Part shown: positions 34,693 to 43,762 of the stretch, piece after piece
How positions within the stretch are numbered: position 1 is the stretch's first letter
Layout: each line of letters begins with the position of its first letter
NCBI GenBank assembly: GCA_002298335.1
Contig: DBNK01000029.1
Span: 1-64,000 of the forward strand
Reading direction: 5' to 3'
DNA: 64,000 bases
DNA from: Thalassolituus sp. UBA674
GTDB taxonomy: Bacteria > Pseudomonadota > Gammaproteobacteria > Pseudomonadales > Oceanobacteraceae
The notes under the pieces: generated by a model
Databases searched by the model: none
The model's input: only the letters and a program-made list of their open reading frames with translations
Told to the model about the DNA's origin: nothing
Program-made: the position numbers and the translations under genes

Positions 34693-37287
34693 ATGAACTT
34701 CAAGAGTGACACTTCTCGCATTGGTTTTGCCGGTGATCCCGGTAAATGGACCAAGCTGGCGATTGCTGTCGGTGCTGCATCCATGGCGCTCACAACCGTC
34801 AACGTATCTGCGGAAGAGACAGAAGAACAGGTAGAACTCGAAACCTATACCTTCACCGGTTCACGCGTTAAGCGTACTGCGGTTGAAGGTGCACTGCCGG
34901 TAACTGTGATTGAGCGTGCCGATATCGACCGTTCCGGTGATGTATCTGTTGCTGACTTTATCCGTGGTCTGAGTGTTAACAGTTTTGGTTCATTCCGTCA
35001 GCAGTCCGGTAGCAGCGCCCAGGGCCTGGCTACTGTTGACCTGCGTGGTCTGGGCTCAGAGCGTACTCTGGTGCTGATCGACGGTCACCGTGCACCGAAA
35101 GCGCCTTACGCCGCTACTGCAACTGACCTTAACGCCATCCCTCTGGCGGCGGTTGAGCGTATCGAAATCCTGAAAGACGGTGCTTCTGCGGTCTACGGTT
35201 CTGATGCGATTGCTGGTGTTCTTAACATCATCATGCGCTCTGACTATGAAGGTGCGTCTGTCATGTACGGCCGTTCTTATACCTCTGCTGAAGGCGGTGA
35301 TAAGAAAGAAGGCTCCGTCCTGGTTGGTGTTAACGGTGATAAAGGTAACGTGATTCTGGGTGCTTCTTTCAACCAGACTGACATCATCTACTCCCGCGAC
35401 CAGCGTGATCTGACTCCTCCGGGCGCCAGTTTCTACTCTAACAACACTGTAAGCCCGGTTGATGGTTTTGCTGCAGTAAACCCGGTTGCCGGTGCCTGTG
35501 CTGAACTGGGCAACGGTTTCTACACAGTTCCTTACGGCGGTAGTGATACTGGTGAGCGTTGTGCGTTCGACTTTACTCTGGCAGCCGCTAACGAAGCTTC
35601 TACCGAAGTGAAATCACTGTTTGCCAAAGGTATTTATAACATCAACGAAGACTGGGATTTCTATTCCACAGCGTCGTTCGCGAACTCTGAATCCTTCGGT
35701 CGTTATGCACCAACTCCTGCGATTCTGTTCATCCCGGGTGATGCCGCCACTGCGGTTGACCACGACGGCGACGGTACTCCGGATGACGTGTACGTTTACC
35801 ACCGCTTCGCGGCACTGGGGAACCGTGACAACACTGTGACCGGTTACGTTGGTGATCTGACCACAGGTATCAAAGGTACGATTGCGGACACCGTCGATGT
35901 TGACTTCGGTGTACGTTACAACGAATACAAAACCTATGACGTAGGCCGTAACTACGCCGTTCTGCCGATTGCTGAGCAATACGCGGCTGACGGTTCTTAC
36001 GACATCACCGATCCGTTTGGTAATGATCCGGCCACTCTGAGCGCCATGAAAGCCACCATCTCCCGTGAATCCACCTGGAAGACCGAAGAGCTGTGGGTGA
36101 ATGGTTCCAGCCTGCTGTTTGCAATGCCTGGTGGTATGGCAGGTATCGCAGCCGGTTATGAATACCAGGCTATTGAGTATCTTGACCAGTACGACTCTCT
36201 GTCTGAAGCCGGTGTGATCGGTGGTAGTGCCGGTAACTCTTCCGGTGCTGACCGTAGCGTAAACAGTCTCTATACTGAGCTGGTACTGCCGGTTCTGGAA
36301 TCTCTGGAACTGGGTGCGGCTGTCCGTTACGACAAATACTCTGACTACGGCAGCGACCTGTCTCCTAAACTGTCTGCCCGTTACACCCCGATCGATTCAC
36401 TGACTCTGCGTGCTACTTATGGCCAGGGCTTCCGTGCACCGACTCTGGATGTAATCTCTCAGGCTCCGTCGTTCTCGGCTGAATCTGTGATTAATGATGA
36501 AGCAACCTGTGTGAACGGTGGCGGTACTTACGATGAAGCTGCTGGTTGTAGCGTGAACGTTCAGGTTGATACCTACTTCATTGCTAACCCGGATCTGGAA
36601 TCTGAAACCTCCAAGCAGTTCTCTGCTGGTATCGTGTTTGCTCCGACCGAAGACTTCGACGTGTCTCTGGATGCTTACTACATCAAGATCGAAGACAGCA
36701 TTACCTCTATCGCTCCATCTGACATTGCAGACCTGGAAGATAAAGGCGTTGCTCCTCCTGCCGGTCTGGGTTGTACCCGTGATGCCAACCGTGGTAATGC
36801 ATACGATGTGTGTACCGCTGGTTACGGTAACCTCGGTTACGTGAAAACCTGGGGTTATGACATTGCTTCCAGCTTCAGCACTGAGCTGCCGGTTGGTACT
36901 GTGTCTACTGCTCTGACTGCGTCTTATGTCGGTAACTACGAAGAAAACAACGAGCTGGAATCTGTTAAGTACGCAGGTACTCTGGGTGCTCCACGCTGGA
37001 AAGGTGATCTGGTATCTACCTACGCTACTGCTGACTTCGACTTCTCCTGGACCATGAACTACACCGGTCCTCAGAGCGATGGTGGCGGCGCTGACGCGGG
37101 TGCTTATACCACTCACGACTTCCAGTTCAACTACTTCACTCCGATTAACAGCACCGTAACTCTGGGTGTACAGAATGCCTTTGATAAGGAAATTCCGGTA
37201 TACGCTTACGATGGCCGTCCGTACAACTTCTACCTGTACAACGCCTACGGTACTGTTTCCTACCTGCGTTACACTCAGAACTTCTGA
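34693..37287 (+). CDS. TonB-dependent outer-membrane receptor
   Basis: Outer-membrane active transporter of 864 residues. An N-terminal signal region is followed by a TonB-box-like start (ETYTFTGSRVKR), a plug domain with VDLRGLGSERTLVLIDG and ILKDGASAVYGSDAIAGVLN, and a 22-strand barrel ending in F (YTQNF). One extracellular loop has DHDGDGTPDD (near residue 357), a thrombospondin-3/dockerin-like Ca2+ loop, and several loop cysteines may form disulphides. Codon use is strongly biased, suggesting high expression. No periplasmic transporter genes lie nearby, so the substrate is unknown. The ATG at 34693 is preferred over 34675. Confidence 0.93.
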   Translation: MNFKSDTSRIGFAGDPGKWTKLAIAVGAASMALTTVNVSAEETEEQVELETYTFTGSRVKRTAVEGALPVTVIERADIDRSGDVSVADFIRGLSVNSFGSFRQQSGSSAQGLATVDLRGLGSERTLVLIDGHRAPKAPYAATATDLNAIPLAAVERIEILKDGASAVYGSDAIAGVLNIIMRSDYEGASVMYGRSYTSAEGGDKKEGSVLVGVNGDKGNVILGASFNQTDIIYSRDQRDLTPPGASFYSNNTVSPVDGFAAVNPVAGACAELGNGFYTVPYGGSDTGERCAFDFTLAAANEASTEVKSLFAKGIYNINEDWDFYSTASFANSESFGRYAPTPAILFIPGDAATAVDHDGDGTPDDVYVYHRFAALGNRDNTVTGYVGDLTTGIKGTIADTVDVDFGVRYNEYKTYDVGRNYAVLPIAEQYAADGSYDITDPFGNDPATLSAMKATISRESTWKTEELWVNGSSLLFAMPGGMAGIAAGYEYQAIEYLDQYDSLSEAGVIGGSAGNSSGADRSVNSLYTELVLPVLESLELGAAVRYDKYSDYGSDLSPKLSARYTPIDSLTLRATYGQGFRAPTLDVISQAPSFSAESVINDEATCVNGGGTYDEAAGCSVNVQVDTYFIANPDLESETSKQFSAGIVFAPTEDFDVSLDAYYIKIEDSITSIAPSDIADLEDKGVAPPAGLGCTRDANRGNAYDVCTAGYGNLGYVKTWGYDIASSFSTELPVGTVSTALTASYVGNYEENNELESVKYAGTLGAPRWKGDLVSTYATADFDFSWTMNYTGPQSDGGGADAGAYTTHDFQFNYFTPINSTVTLGVQNAFDKEIPVYAYDGRPYNFYLYNAYGTVSYLRYTQNF

Positions 37288-37322
37288 TCCAGAACTTCTT
37301 ATCTGAGTACAACGAAACAGAG

Positions 37323-37345
37323 AGGGCCCCTTCGGGGCCCTTTTT
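37323..37345 (+). terminator. Rho-independent terminator of the TonB receptor
   Basis: Stem AGGGCCCC / GGGGCCCT with loop TTC, followed by TTTT. Confidence 0.94.
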
Positions 37346-37370
37346 GTTTGCCTGAATTTTCTCCAGATAT

Positions 37371-37397
37371 AAAAAAACCGGACATTTGTCCGGTTTT
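37371..37397 (-). terminator. Rho-independent terminator of the UPF0149 gene
   Basis: 10-bp stem around ACCGGAC / GTCCGGT with a 4-base loop; on the minus strand it is followed by a T-run. It lies about 110 bases beyond the stop of the minus-strand UPF0149 gene and is back to back with the receptor terminator. Confidence 0.88.
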
Positions 37398-37464
37398 CCC
37401 GTCAGCTCTGAGGACCTGTGAACTCAGGCTGCTCTGACCTTTGCAACCCCAACCCGGGCGTCCC

Positions 37465-37520
37465 CCTAGGCAGCCTCACCTAGGCGGCCCCACCTAGGCG
37501 GCGCCGCTTAGGCAGCCCCA
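37465..37520. repeat. Four tandem copies of a 14-bp repeat
   Basis: Units at 37465-37478, 37479-37492, 37493-37506 and 37507-37520, consensus CCTAGGCGGCCCCA with one to four differences each; three carry the palindrome CCTAGG. The last unit covers the stop codon and the final codons of the minus-strand UPF0149 gene, so the array lies across the 3' end of that gene. Confidence 0.88.
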
Positions 37521-38083
37521 TGCATCATCAGGTAAAGCTCAACAATGGCGGCTGGGATGTTGCCACAGATCTGATCAGACAGTTCAGCGTCTTCATCAAT
37601 ATCCGCCATTTCAGGTTCGTCCATAAACAGACCCGAGGCGTACATGATGGGGAACAGGTGCTGGGCTACCAGTTCCTCACGGTCGCTGTACCAGGCTTCT
37701 TCATGCAGGATAACAGCCGACATAAAGCCCATTGCCCAACTTTCCAGTGGTGGTTCACCTTCGTCATCCATCAGTGTCAGATCAGTAGGTACCGGGAAGT
37801 CGACGCCGGAATCCAGCCAGGCCTGAATCTCGCGGCTGAGTTTCTGCAGCAGGGATTCAAGTTCCTTCTTTTGAGCAGTACTGAATCCGGTCTGTTCATC
37901 AAAGGCGCCTTCCATAACGGTCTTGAGGTCAGATTCGACCGGTCCGGTCAGCAGACCGGTAAGAAAGCCGTGGATGGCAAAGAAATCAAAGCTGTCGCTG
38001 CGTTCGGCTTCGCTTTCCAGCAGGTCAGCGAGGGTTTCCAGTTCTTCTTCGGAAAGGGCTGGGATACTATTCAGATCTATCAT
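37508..38083 (-). CDS. UPF0149 family protein (YecA/YgfB-like)
   Basis: 191 residues, acidic and helical. The patterns FFAIHGFLTGLL, LESWAMGFMSAV and the C-terminal PAAIVELYLMMHG are typical of UPF0149. No SEC-C zinc tail is present. The function of the family is not established. The stop codon lies inside a 14-bp tandem repeat, so the exact C-terminus may vary between strains. Confidence 0.88.
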   Translation of the reverse strand: MIDLNSIPALSEEELETLADLLESEAERSDSFDFFAIHGFLTGLLTGPVESDLKTVMEGAFDEQTGFSTAQKKELESLLQKLSREIQAWLDSGVDFPVPTDLTLMDDEGEPPLESWAMGFMSAVILHEEAWYSDREELVAQHLFPIMYASGLFMDEPEMADIDEDAELSDQICGNIPAAIVELYLMMHGAA

Positions 38084-38127
38084 AGAGACTCCGTATTTTC
38101 CGCAATTCTAAGGGGCTGTTTACTTTT

Positions 38128-38853
38128 ATGAAAGTAAACCTTTTTTCATCTGCACGCCGGACTTCTTACCGGCAGGAAATGATCATTGGTGTGGCAGGTG
38201 ACGAGGTAACCCTGAACATCACGGCATCCCAACGTCGTACTATGCGTTTGCAGGTGACGGAGGAGGGCAGTGTAGACCTCCGGATACCCCTGAACAGCTC
38301 CCGCAATGAGGTTCTGCGATTTGTGAAATTGCATGAGCCCTGGTTGCATGAACGTCTGGAACAGGTCCGGGAGCGTTTACAGAAGCGTGGTGATGCTCTG
38401 CTACTCTATGGTAAAGAGCGCCCTTATGTGGCCAGTGCGCTGGGTGAGTTTCTGGTTACGGATGAGCAGGTCTGGGTGCCGGAAGGCTGGACGGATGCCC
38501 AACGGGAAAAGGCCGTTGAGCAATGGCTCAGGCAGGAGGCGCGCCATGAATTCAGCTACTGGATTAATCACTGGTGGCCGGATTTCTCTGCATTTGCTCC
38601 GCAGCAACCGGTATTGCGCGTTAAGAAAATGAAAACCCGCTGGGGTAGCCTGTCGCGCAAGGGGTACATCAATCTGAATCTGCACTTACTGGCATTGCCG
38701 CATGAACTGGTGGAGCTGGTGGTTGTGCATGAGCTCTGTCATCTGCGTCATTTTGATCATGGCCCGGGGTTCCGGCGTCTGCTGGCAGAGTGTCTGCCGG
38801 ACTGGCAGCAGCGCGAAAAAGAATTGCACCGGCGTGGTCAGCTGCTGCTCTGA
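38128..38853 (+). CDS. YgjP-like zinc metallopeptidase domain protein (DUF45)
   Basis: 241 residues. The zinc motif HELCHLRHFDHGPGFR (HExxH with a third ligand histidine downstream) and the preceding KKMKTRWGSLSRKG are the signature of the YgjP/SprT-like M48-related group. A short strand-rich N-terminal domain comes first. The substrate is unknown. It is divergent from the UPF0149 gene, with only 44 bases between the starts. Confidence 0.9.
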   Translation: MKVNLFSSARRTSYRQEMIIGVAGDEVTLNITASQRRTMRLQVTEEGSVDLRIPLNSSRNEVLRFVKLHEPWLHERLEQVRERLQKRGDALLLYGKERPYVASALGEFLVTDEQVWVPEGWTDAQREKAVEQWLRQEARHEFSYWINHWWPDFSAFAPQQPVLRVKKMKTRWGSLSRKGYINLNLHLLALPHELVELVVVHELCHLRHFDHGPGFRRLLAECLPDWQQREKELHRRGQLLL

Positions 38854-39888
38854 TCAGGGTTCGGGCTGTGACGGGTCAACCCACAGCTGAGAATACCAAT
38901 AGAATCGGCCGGGCTGGCTGAGACTGGGTGCTGTACAGTTATAACGCCCGCGACGCATGAGGATAGGAGTCTGCGCCTGTATCCGGATGCGGGAAGCGGA
39001 TATCTCCGTGATGTCGGTCAGTTCTCCGCCGGAATAGCAACGTATCTGCTTTACAGAAAAGTCATCCCCGGTGATCTCAAGCGCCAGTTCCGGTGGATTA
39101 TTCCGCAGCACCGGATCTGCGACTTCACGGGGAGCGATGGAAAATGGCAGGGAATGGAGTTTGGTGATCAGAGAGCCGGTATCGGCGTAAGCACCGGATG
39201 CTGGAAAGCGCGGCAGTATCTGCGGGTGGCTCAGCTGGCCTGTGGGCCCGCTCTGCTGACCAAAGGCCAGAAAACCTTCGTTCTTAAGCCAGTCAGCCAG
39301 GGCCAGAGAGTATTCGCCGTATGGATAAGCAAATAAACGGTCGGTAACACCGGCTTCTTCTTCAAGTCGTTGCTCTGCGGACAGAATCTCCTGCTGCCAG
39401 TAGCTTTCCTGGTCAGTATCCGCCGGAGTATCAAGCAGATGGGCGTGGCTCACTGTGTGATTTGCCAGCCGTCCACCGGCCTTCTGCAGTTCTCTCAGTT
39501 CATCCCAGCTCATGATGTCCGGAAATTTCTGGTCCACCGCAGCCGTGCTGACGAATACAGTAAAGGGCCAGCCGCGCTGCTTCAGCTGCGGCAGAGCCTG
39601 GGTGTAGATCGAGCGGTAGGCATCATCAAAGGTAATGGCTACCGCCCGTTCGGGAATGGGTTCGCCAGAGAGCACTTTACGGGTGGCCTCATAGAGGTCC
39701 AGAACCGTCATGCCTTCGGACTCCAGCAACTCCATATGCTGCTTAAAGATGTCTGGTGATATGCTGGTCACTGCGGGTGTGCTGTCGTCGACATGGTGAT
39801 ATTGCAAAACAACCAGACTCGCATGGGCTGGCAAGGTCAGTGACAGAGCAGCAGTAAAAACGGCAATCAGAGCAGGCAGGTGTTTCAA
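38854..39888 (-). CDS. Exported polysaccharide deacetylase family protein
   Basis: 344 residues with a signal peptide (cleavage near PAHA, about 23). NodB-type carbohydrate esterase motifs are present: TFDDAY (motif 1), NHTVSHAHL (motif 2 metal histidines) and AYPYGEY (motif 3). The C-terminal 100 residues form an additional beta-rich domain. It resembles PgaB-type N-terminal deacetylases, but no poly-N-acetylglucosamine operon is adjacent. The substrate is unknown. The stop abuts the end of the YgjP-like gene. Confidence 0.9.
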   Translation of the reverse strand: MKHLPALIAVFTAALSLTLPAHASLVVLQYHHVDDSTPAVTSISPDIFKQHMELLESEGMTVLDLYEATRKVLSGEPIPERAVAITFDDAYRSIYTQALPQLKQRGWPFTVFVSTAAVDQKFPDIMSWDELRELQKAGGRLANHTVSHAHLLDTPADTDQESYWQQEILSAEQRLEEEAGVTDRLFAYPYGEYSLALADWLKNEGFLAFGQQSGPTGQLSHPQILPRFPASGAYADTGSLITKLHSLPFSIAPREVADPVLRNNPPELALEITGDDFSVKQIRCYSGGELTDITEISASRIRIQAQTPILMRRGRYNCTAPSLSQPGRFYWYSQLWVDPSQPEP

Positions 39889-39897
39889 GGTGTTTCC

Positions 39898-40476
39898 TCA
39901 CGCACGACGTTTGAGGCGTTGATAGGCAGCGCTGATCTGGCGGAAGCGTTCGGCATCTCCGCCCTTGTCCGGATGGTGTTCGTTGGCCAGCCGGCGATAG
40001 GTCAGGCGGACGATATCGGCCGAGGCACTGTTATCCAGCCCGAGCACAGCGAGATCTTCCATACGATCGCGTGGCAGCAGCAGACGTTCCCAGAAATCCT
40101 GCAACAGAGCATCAACGGCATCGCGGCTGGTGGCCAGCTCATCCAGATTCAGGTAGTAGGCTGCCAATGCATCTGTTTCCGCCAGAGCCTGATTGTCTGT
40201 GCCGGTCACCAGAGGCTGCTTCGTGATCGACAGCGGACTGATTTCCAGCCAGCAGGTGTTACTCTCCAGCCATTGGTTTCTGAGGCGGTAAAGGCAATGC
40301 ATGACGAGAAAGTGCGTGCGGAACAACAGCAGGGAGTCAGACAGGGCATCAGCGTTGAAAAATCCCTGCTCCGGGGAGCGCAGCCAGTTGATCAGATCGT
40401 GTTCTGAACAACCCGGATGATCATCAAGATAGGTGGCAATCATGGCCTGTAGCAGCTGCAGGTCATCGTCCGGCAT
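39898..40476 (-). CDS. DnaJ-related protein with C-terminal J domain
   Basis: 192 residues. The first 120 residues match the DNA-J-related domain found in gammaproteobacteria; the last 60 form a J domain with the obligatory HPD motif (NEHHPDKGGDAERFRQISAAY in part). It should stimulate a DnaK-type chaperone. It follows the PGPGW membrane protein gene by 6 bases and precedes the deacetylase by 9 bases, so the three form an operon. Confidence 0.9.
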   Translation of the reverse strand: MPDDDLQLLQAMIATYLDDHPGCSEHDLINWLRSPEQGFFNADALSDSLLLFRTHFLVMHCLYRLRNQWLESNTCWLEISPLSITKQPLVTGTDNQALAETDALAAYYLNLDELATSRDAVDALLQDFWERLLLPRDRMEDLAVLGLDNSASADIVRLTYRRLANEHHPDKGGDAERFRQISAAYQRLKRRA

Positions 40477-40482
40477 AGTGGC

Positions 40483-40764
40483 TCAGTGTGAGGTCTGATT
40501 CAGAGGGTGATCCGGATCTGTTTCGGTCAGCAGAGGTTGCAGGAAGCGTGGCAAACGGTGATTCAGGGTACGCAGCTTTTGTGAGGTGACCGGATAATGA
40601 CGGCGGATACGCACCAGGTAATGACGCAGCGCCGGGACAACACCAACCAGCAGAGACAAGCCAAGCACCACCATCACCAGACCGAGCGGGATCGGCAGCG
40701 GTGTCATAACAATGCCCAGTGCGACCAGAATAATGCCCGCTGACAGATGTATGATACGCTTCAA
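40483..40764 (-). CDS. Small PGPGW-type membrane protein
   Basis: 93 residues with two membrane helices (about 5-22 and 25-44) separated by a proline-containing turn (TPLPIPLG), then a basic cytoplasmic tail. This layout fits the putative transmembrane PGPGW family, whose function is unknown. First gene of the minus-strand operon with the DnaJ-related and deacetylase genes. Confidence 0.75.
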   Translation of the reverse strand: MKRIIHLSAGIILVALGIVMTPLPIPLGLVMVVLGLSLLVGVVPALRHYLVRIRRHYPVTSQKLRTLNHRLPRFLQPLLTETDPDHPLNQTSH

Positions 40765-40995
40765 TGCAGAGTCTCACGTAATGATGGGTGGCAAGCCGGT
40801 CTGCCTGGGGTTCCGCTCAGGGCTTTCACTGTAAGATCACGGGAAGGCAGTTCTTTAACTATACCGGATTCTGATCCTTCTGCTGCGGACAGGTTCCGCA
40901 GCGACATGACTTTCCGGACAGGTCGTGGTCGCAGAGACCGCAACCGAATTCATATTGACCACAGACTATGTCCCTTTTGTGACGCTTTTATTCCC

Positions 40996-41514
40996 ATGTC
41001 AGAAACCAAAAAACCACTCCCCAAACGCAGCCATCTGATCACACCGGAAGGCGAACAGGCCCTGCGTCGGGAATACGAATTTCTCTGGCGTGAAGAGCGC
41101 CCTAAAGTGACACAGGAAGTGTCAGACGCCGCCAAACTCGGCGACCGCTCTGAGAATGCTGAATACATTTATGGCAAGCGCCGCCTGCGTCAGATCGACA
41201 GCCGCATCCGCTTTCTGTTGAAACGGCTGGATGCCGTGACGGTGGTAGATCGTCCACCGGCAGATCAGAACAGAATCTTTTTTGGTGCCTGGATTGAACT
41301 GGAGGACGAAGACGGTGAAATCCTGCAGTACCGTATAGTCGGCGCCGATGAAATAGATCTGCCAAGGGGATATATCAGCATTGATGCACCGCTTGCCCGC
41401 GGTTTACTGGGTAAGTCAGTGGATGATGATGTGCAGGTGCGGCTGCCCAAAGGCTTGACGGAATACTGGATCAGCAAGGTCAGTTATCAGCGGCCCGAGT
41501 GGGATAAGCACTGA
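40996..41514 (+). CDS. greB: Transcription elongation factor GreB
   Basis: Stimulates cleavage of backtracked RNA by RNA polymerase. The N-terminal coiled-coil tip carries the catalytic acids in SDAAKLGDRSENAEY, and IYGKRRLRQIDSRIRFL is the GreB-specific basic patch that distinguishes it from GreA. The C-terminal FKBP-like domain is complete. 172 residues. The start is the ATG at 40996; upstream in-frame sequence lacks a ribosome site. Confidence 0.95.
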   Translation: MSETKKPLPKRSHLITPEGEQALRREYEFLWREERPKVTQEVSDAAKLGDRSENAEYIYGKRRLRQIDSRIRFLLKRLDAVTVVDRPPADQNRIFFGAWIELEDEDGEILQYRIVGADEIDLPRGYISIDAPLARGLLGKSVDDDVQVRLPKGLTEYWISKVSYQRPEWDKH

Positions 41515-41568
41515 ATACCTCTCCGGGTTATTTACTCTGCTAATCTTTAATGCAGAGAGGTAATTCCC

Positions 41569-42084
41569 ATGAAGTGTTTGTTTGCCGGTCTTGTTCTGGC
41601 GTTGTCTTACTCTGTTTTCAGTTTCAGTGCGTATGCAGAAGCCGACGATGAAATGCCGGTTATCTACAAATTGCCGGTCTGGGTTGATGCAGTGACTGAG
41701 GTCTGCCCGTGGAAATCCAGTTCCGCTGAGGGCTATATCCGTCTGATCCGCACCGAGAAAGAGGACGGCCGCAATGGTCTTTACGTGCAGTGGATCCGTG
41801 CCGGTATTGCCGGACGTCCGGCGGAGGCGGTATCAACACTGGCAGTCACCCAGCTGGAAAAAGATTACATGGTGCGTATGGCCGTGCCAGAACCCCAGCT
41901 GAGCCGTACCGCCTGTCATCTGACTGCAGACGCTGAGGACATGATGAACGAGCGGCGCTACCGCTTTGATCTGATGCTGAAAGGGCCGGGCAAGCTGGAG
42001 TTTTCAGCCATGCGGCTGTACGACAGCGAAGTGCGTGAGGATGTCCGCCGCAGTGAAGAAGATGGCTGGGTCAGAGTGAACTGA
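41569..42084 (+). CDS. Exported hypothetical protein, 171 residues
   Basis: Unrecognised. A clear signal peptide (cleavage after SAYA, about 24) is followed by a mixed alpha/beta domain with two cysteines (in EVCPWKSS and TACHLT) that could form a disulphide in the periplasm. Preceded by GAGAGG. It converges on ttcA with 16 bases between stops. No function can be assigned. Confidence 0.75.
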   Translation: MKCLFAGLVLALSYSVFSFSAYAEADDEMPVIYKLPVWVDAVTEVCPWKSSSAEGYIRLIRTEKEDGRNGLYVQWIRAGIAGRPAEAVSTLAVTQLEKDYMVRMAVPEPQLSRTACHLTADAEDMMNERRYRFDLMLKGPGKLEFSAMRLYDSEVREDVRRSEEDGWVRVN

Positions 42085-42100
42085 CCCGGCGATTATCCCG

Positions 42101-43000
42101 TCAGTCATCCCCAATCTGGACGACATCCAGACGGGTGAACAGGTGGCTGCGGTCCTGATCGCTATCGAGTTTATTGAAATCCCACAGTTCACGGTCACCC
42201 AGTTGTGACGGTGCCACATTGCAGACGGCAGCAAAAATATTCTCACTGCGGCCGGGCTGTTCTTTCTCCCACTGCTGCAGCATGTTTTTGACGTTCTGAC
42301 GCTGCAGATTTTCCTGAGAGCCACACAGGTTGCAGGGAATAATCGGGAATTCTTTGGCTTCGGCAAAGGCCTCAATGTCTTTTTCTTTGCAGTACGACAG
42401 CGGGCGGATGAGGATGTGTTTCTTGTCGTCGCTGAGCAGCTTGGGTGGCATGGCCTTGAGCTTGCCACCGTGGAACATATTCAGAAACAGGGTTTCGATA
42501 ATGTCGTCGCGGTGGTGCCCCAGAGCGATCTTATTGGCACCGATACTTTCAGCAAACCCATACAGTGTGCCGCGGCGCAGGCGTGAACACAGGCCACAGG
42601 TGGTTTTGCCTTCCGGAATGATTTCCTTCACCACGCTGTAGGTGTCTTTTTCGATAATGTGAAATGGCACACCCAGATTGCTCAGATATTCCGGCAGAAC
42701 ATGCTCAGGAAAGCCCGGCTGCTTCTGGTCCATGTTCACCGCAATCAGCTCGAAAGTCACCGGTGCGCTTTTCTGCAGGCTCATCAGAATATCCAGCATG
42801 GTGTATGAGTCTTTACCGCCGGACAGACACACCATCACCTTATCGCCGTCTTCGATCATGTTGTAATCTTCGATGGCTTTACCGACGTTACGGCGCAGGC
42901 GTTTCTGCAGCTTGTTGAACTCGGTTCTCGCCTTACGCTCGGCAATGGAGCCGGCAGACGTGTTCTGGCTGTCAGTGTCTGTGATTGGCAGTTCGTTCAT
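42101..43000 (-). CDS. ttcA: tRNA 2-thiocytidine(32) synthetase TtcA
   Basis: Inserts sulphur at cytidine 32 of certain tRNAs. PP-loop SGGKDS in the N-terminal half and the two CxxC pairs CGLC and CNLC that hold the 4Fe-4S cluster are present, and the pattern GHHRDDIIETLFLNMF is diagnostic. 299 residues. Start at the ATG at 43000. Confidence 0.97.
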   Translation of the reverse strand: MNELPITDTDSQNTSAGSIAERKARTEFNKLQKRLRRNVGKAIEDYNMIEDGDKVMVCLSGGKDSYTMLDILMSLQKSAPVTFELIAVNMDQKQPGFPEHVLPEYLSNLGVPFHIIEKDTYSVVKEIIPEGKTTCGLCSRLRRGTLYGFAESIGANKIALGHHRDDIIETLFLNMFHGGKLKAMPPKLLSDDKKHILIRPLSYCKEKDIEAFAEAKEFPIIPCNLCGSQENLQRQNVKNMLQQWEKEQPGRSENIFAAVCNVAPSQLGDRELWDFNKLDSDQDRSHLFTRLDVVQIGDD

Positions 43001-43141
43001 GGCAATTCCGGGCGGTCAGTCGGACAGGCTCCGGACTGGCATTAACAATGCGCCGGGAGCAGGGTATCCGGTAGTGTAAAGTGCTGCGCTTTATAACAGA
43101 AGCGGGCGGAGGGTTAAAGGGAGCAGGCGGGTTGCGGGAGG

Positions 43142-43636
43142 TCAGGCAGCTGCGACGCAGGGCGCGACGAGGGTTTTGTAGCGTTCGATAAAGTGTTCGA
43201 TCTCAAGATCCTGACGGGTGTGATAAAACGTCTTCCACAGTTTGGCCAGATGCAGCGGTGTGGGATTAGTCGGCAGAGAGAACTGGGCGTTGCGGGCATA
43301 GGCCACCCAGGTGATGGCGGTGGCATAGCTCAGGTTGGTCGTCAGCTCGGCGTGCGGCTGGACCAGAAACTCGCGTTGGCTGGCGATGCCGCGGATGGCA
43401 CTGGCCAGATCCGGATGCCCGGCCAGGTAGTCATCCCAGATATGGCGGTGTGTCAGACCGTGCATGCGGTAAATTCCGGCGGTCTTGTGACCTTCAGAGC
43501 GGAGGAAAGCGCCGATAGAGGATTCGGCAGCGGCTGTGCCAAGGAGAAGGAGCTCGGCAGAGGGGCTGGTGATGTCCAGCTTCTGCAGGGTCGGACGGAT
43601 GACACAGGTTCTGAAGTCTTCGGCATCTATTCCCAT
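43142..43636 (-). CDS. Hypothetical protein resembling a phage-type small protein
   Basis: 164 residues, helical. The core (LLLGTAAAESSIGAFL, GIYRMHGLTHRHIWDDYL, LSYATAITWVAYAR) recalls a family of small proteins found in phages of pseudomonads and relatives, possibly lysozyme-like with the Glu of AAES as a candidate catalytic acid. This is from memory and uncertain. The start at the ATG at 43636 has GGAG 6 bases upstream; a GTG at 43648 is possible. No other phage gene is near, so it may be a domesticated remnant. Confidence 0.6.
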   Translation of the reverse strand: MGIDAEDFRTCVIRPTLQKLDITSPSAELLLLGTAAAESSIGAFLRSEGHKTAGIYRMHGLTHRHIWDDYLAGHPDLASAIRGIASQREFLVQPHAELTTNLSYATAITWVAYARNAQFSLPTNPTPLHLAKLWKTFYHTRQDLEIEHFIERYKTLVAPCVAAA

Positions 43637-43762
43637 GGGGAACTCCACAACGGAATACTAATAGACTGGCTTATATTGTATCGGCACGCAAGACAGCTAC
43701 TTAAGAAAAAGACGAAAAGCCGGTGATGCGGTCAATCAGCCGGATAAAATCCGTAGTCAGGA

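Noticed and set aside
37465..37520. Short repeats as a CRISPR array
   Set aside because: Units are directly adjacent 14-mers without spacers and no cas genes are near.
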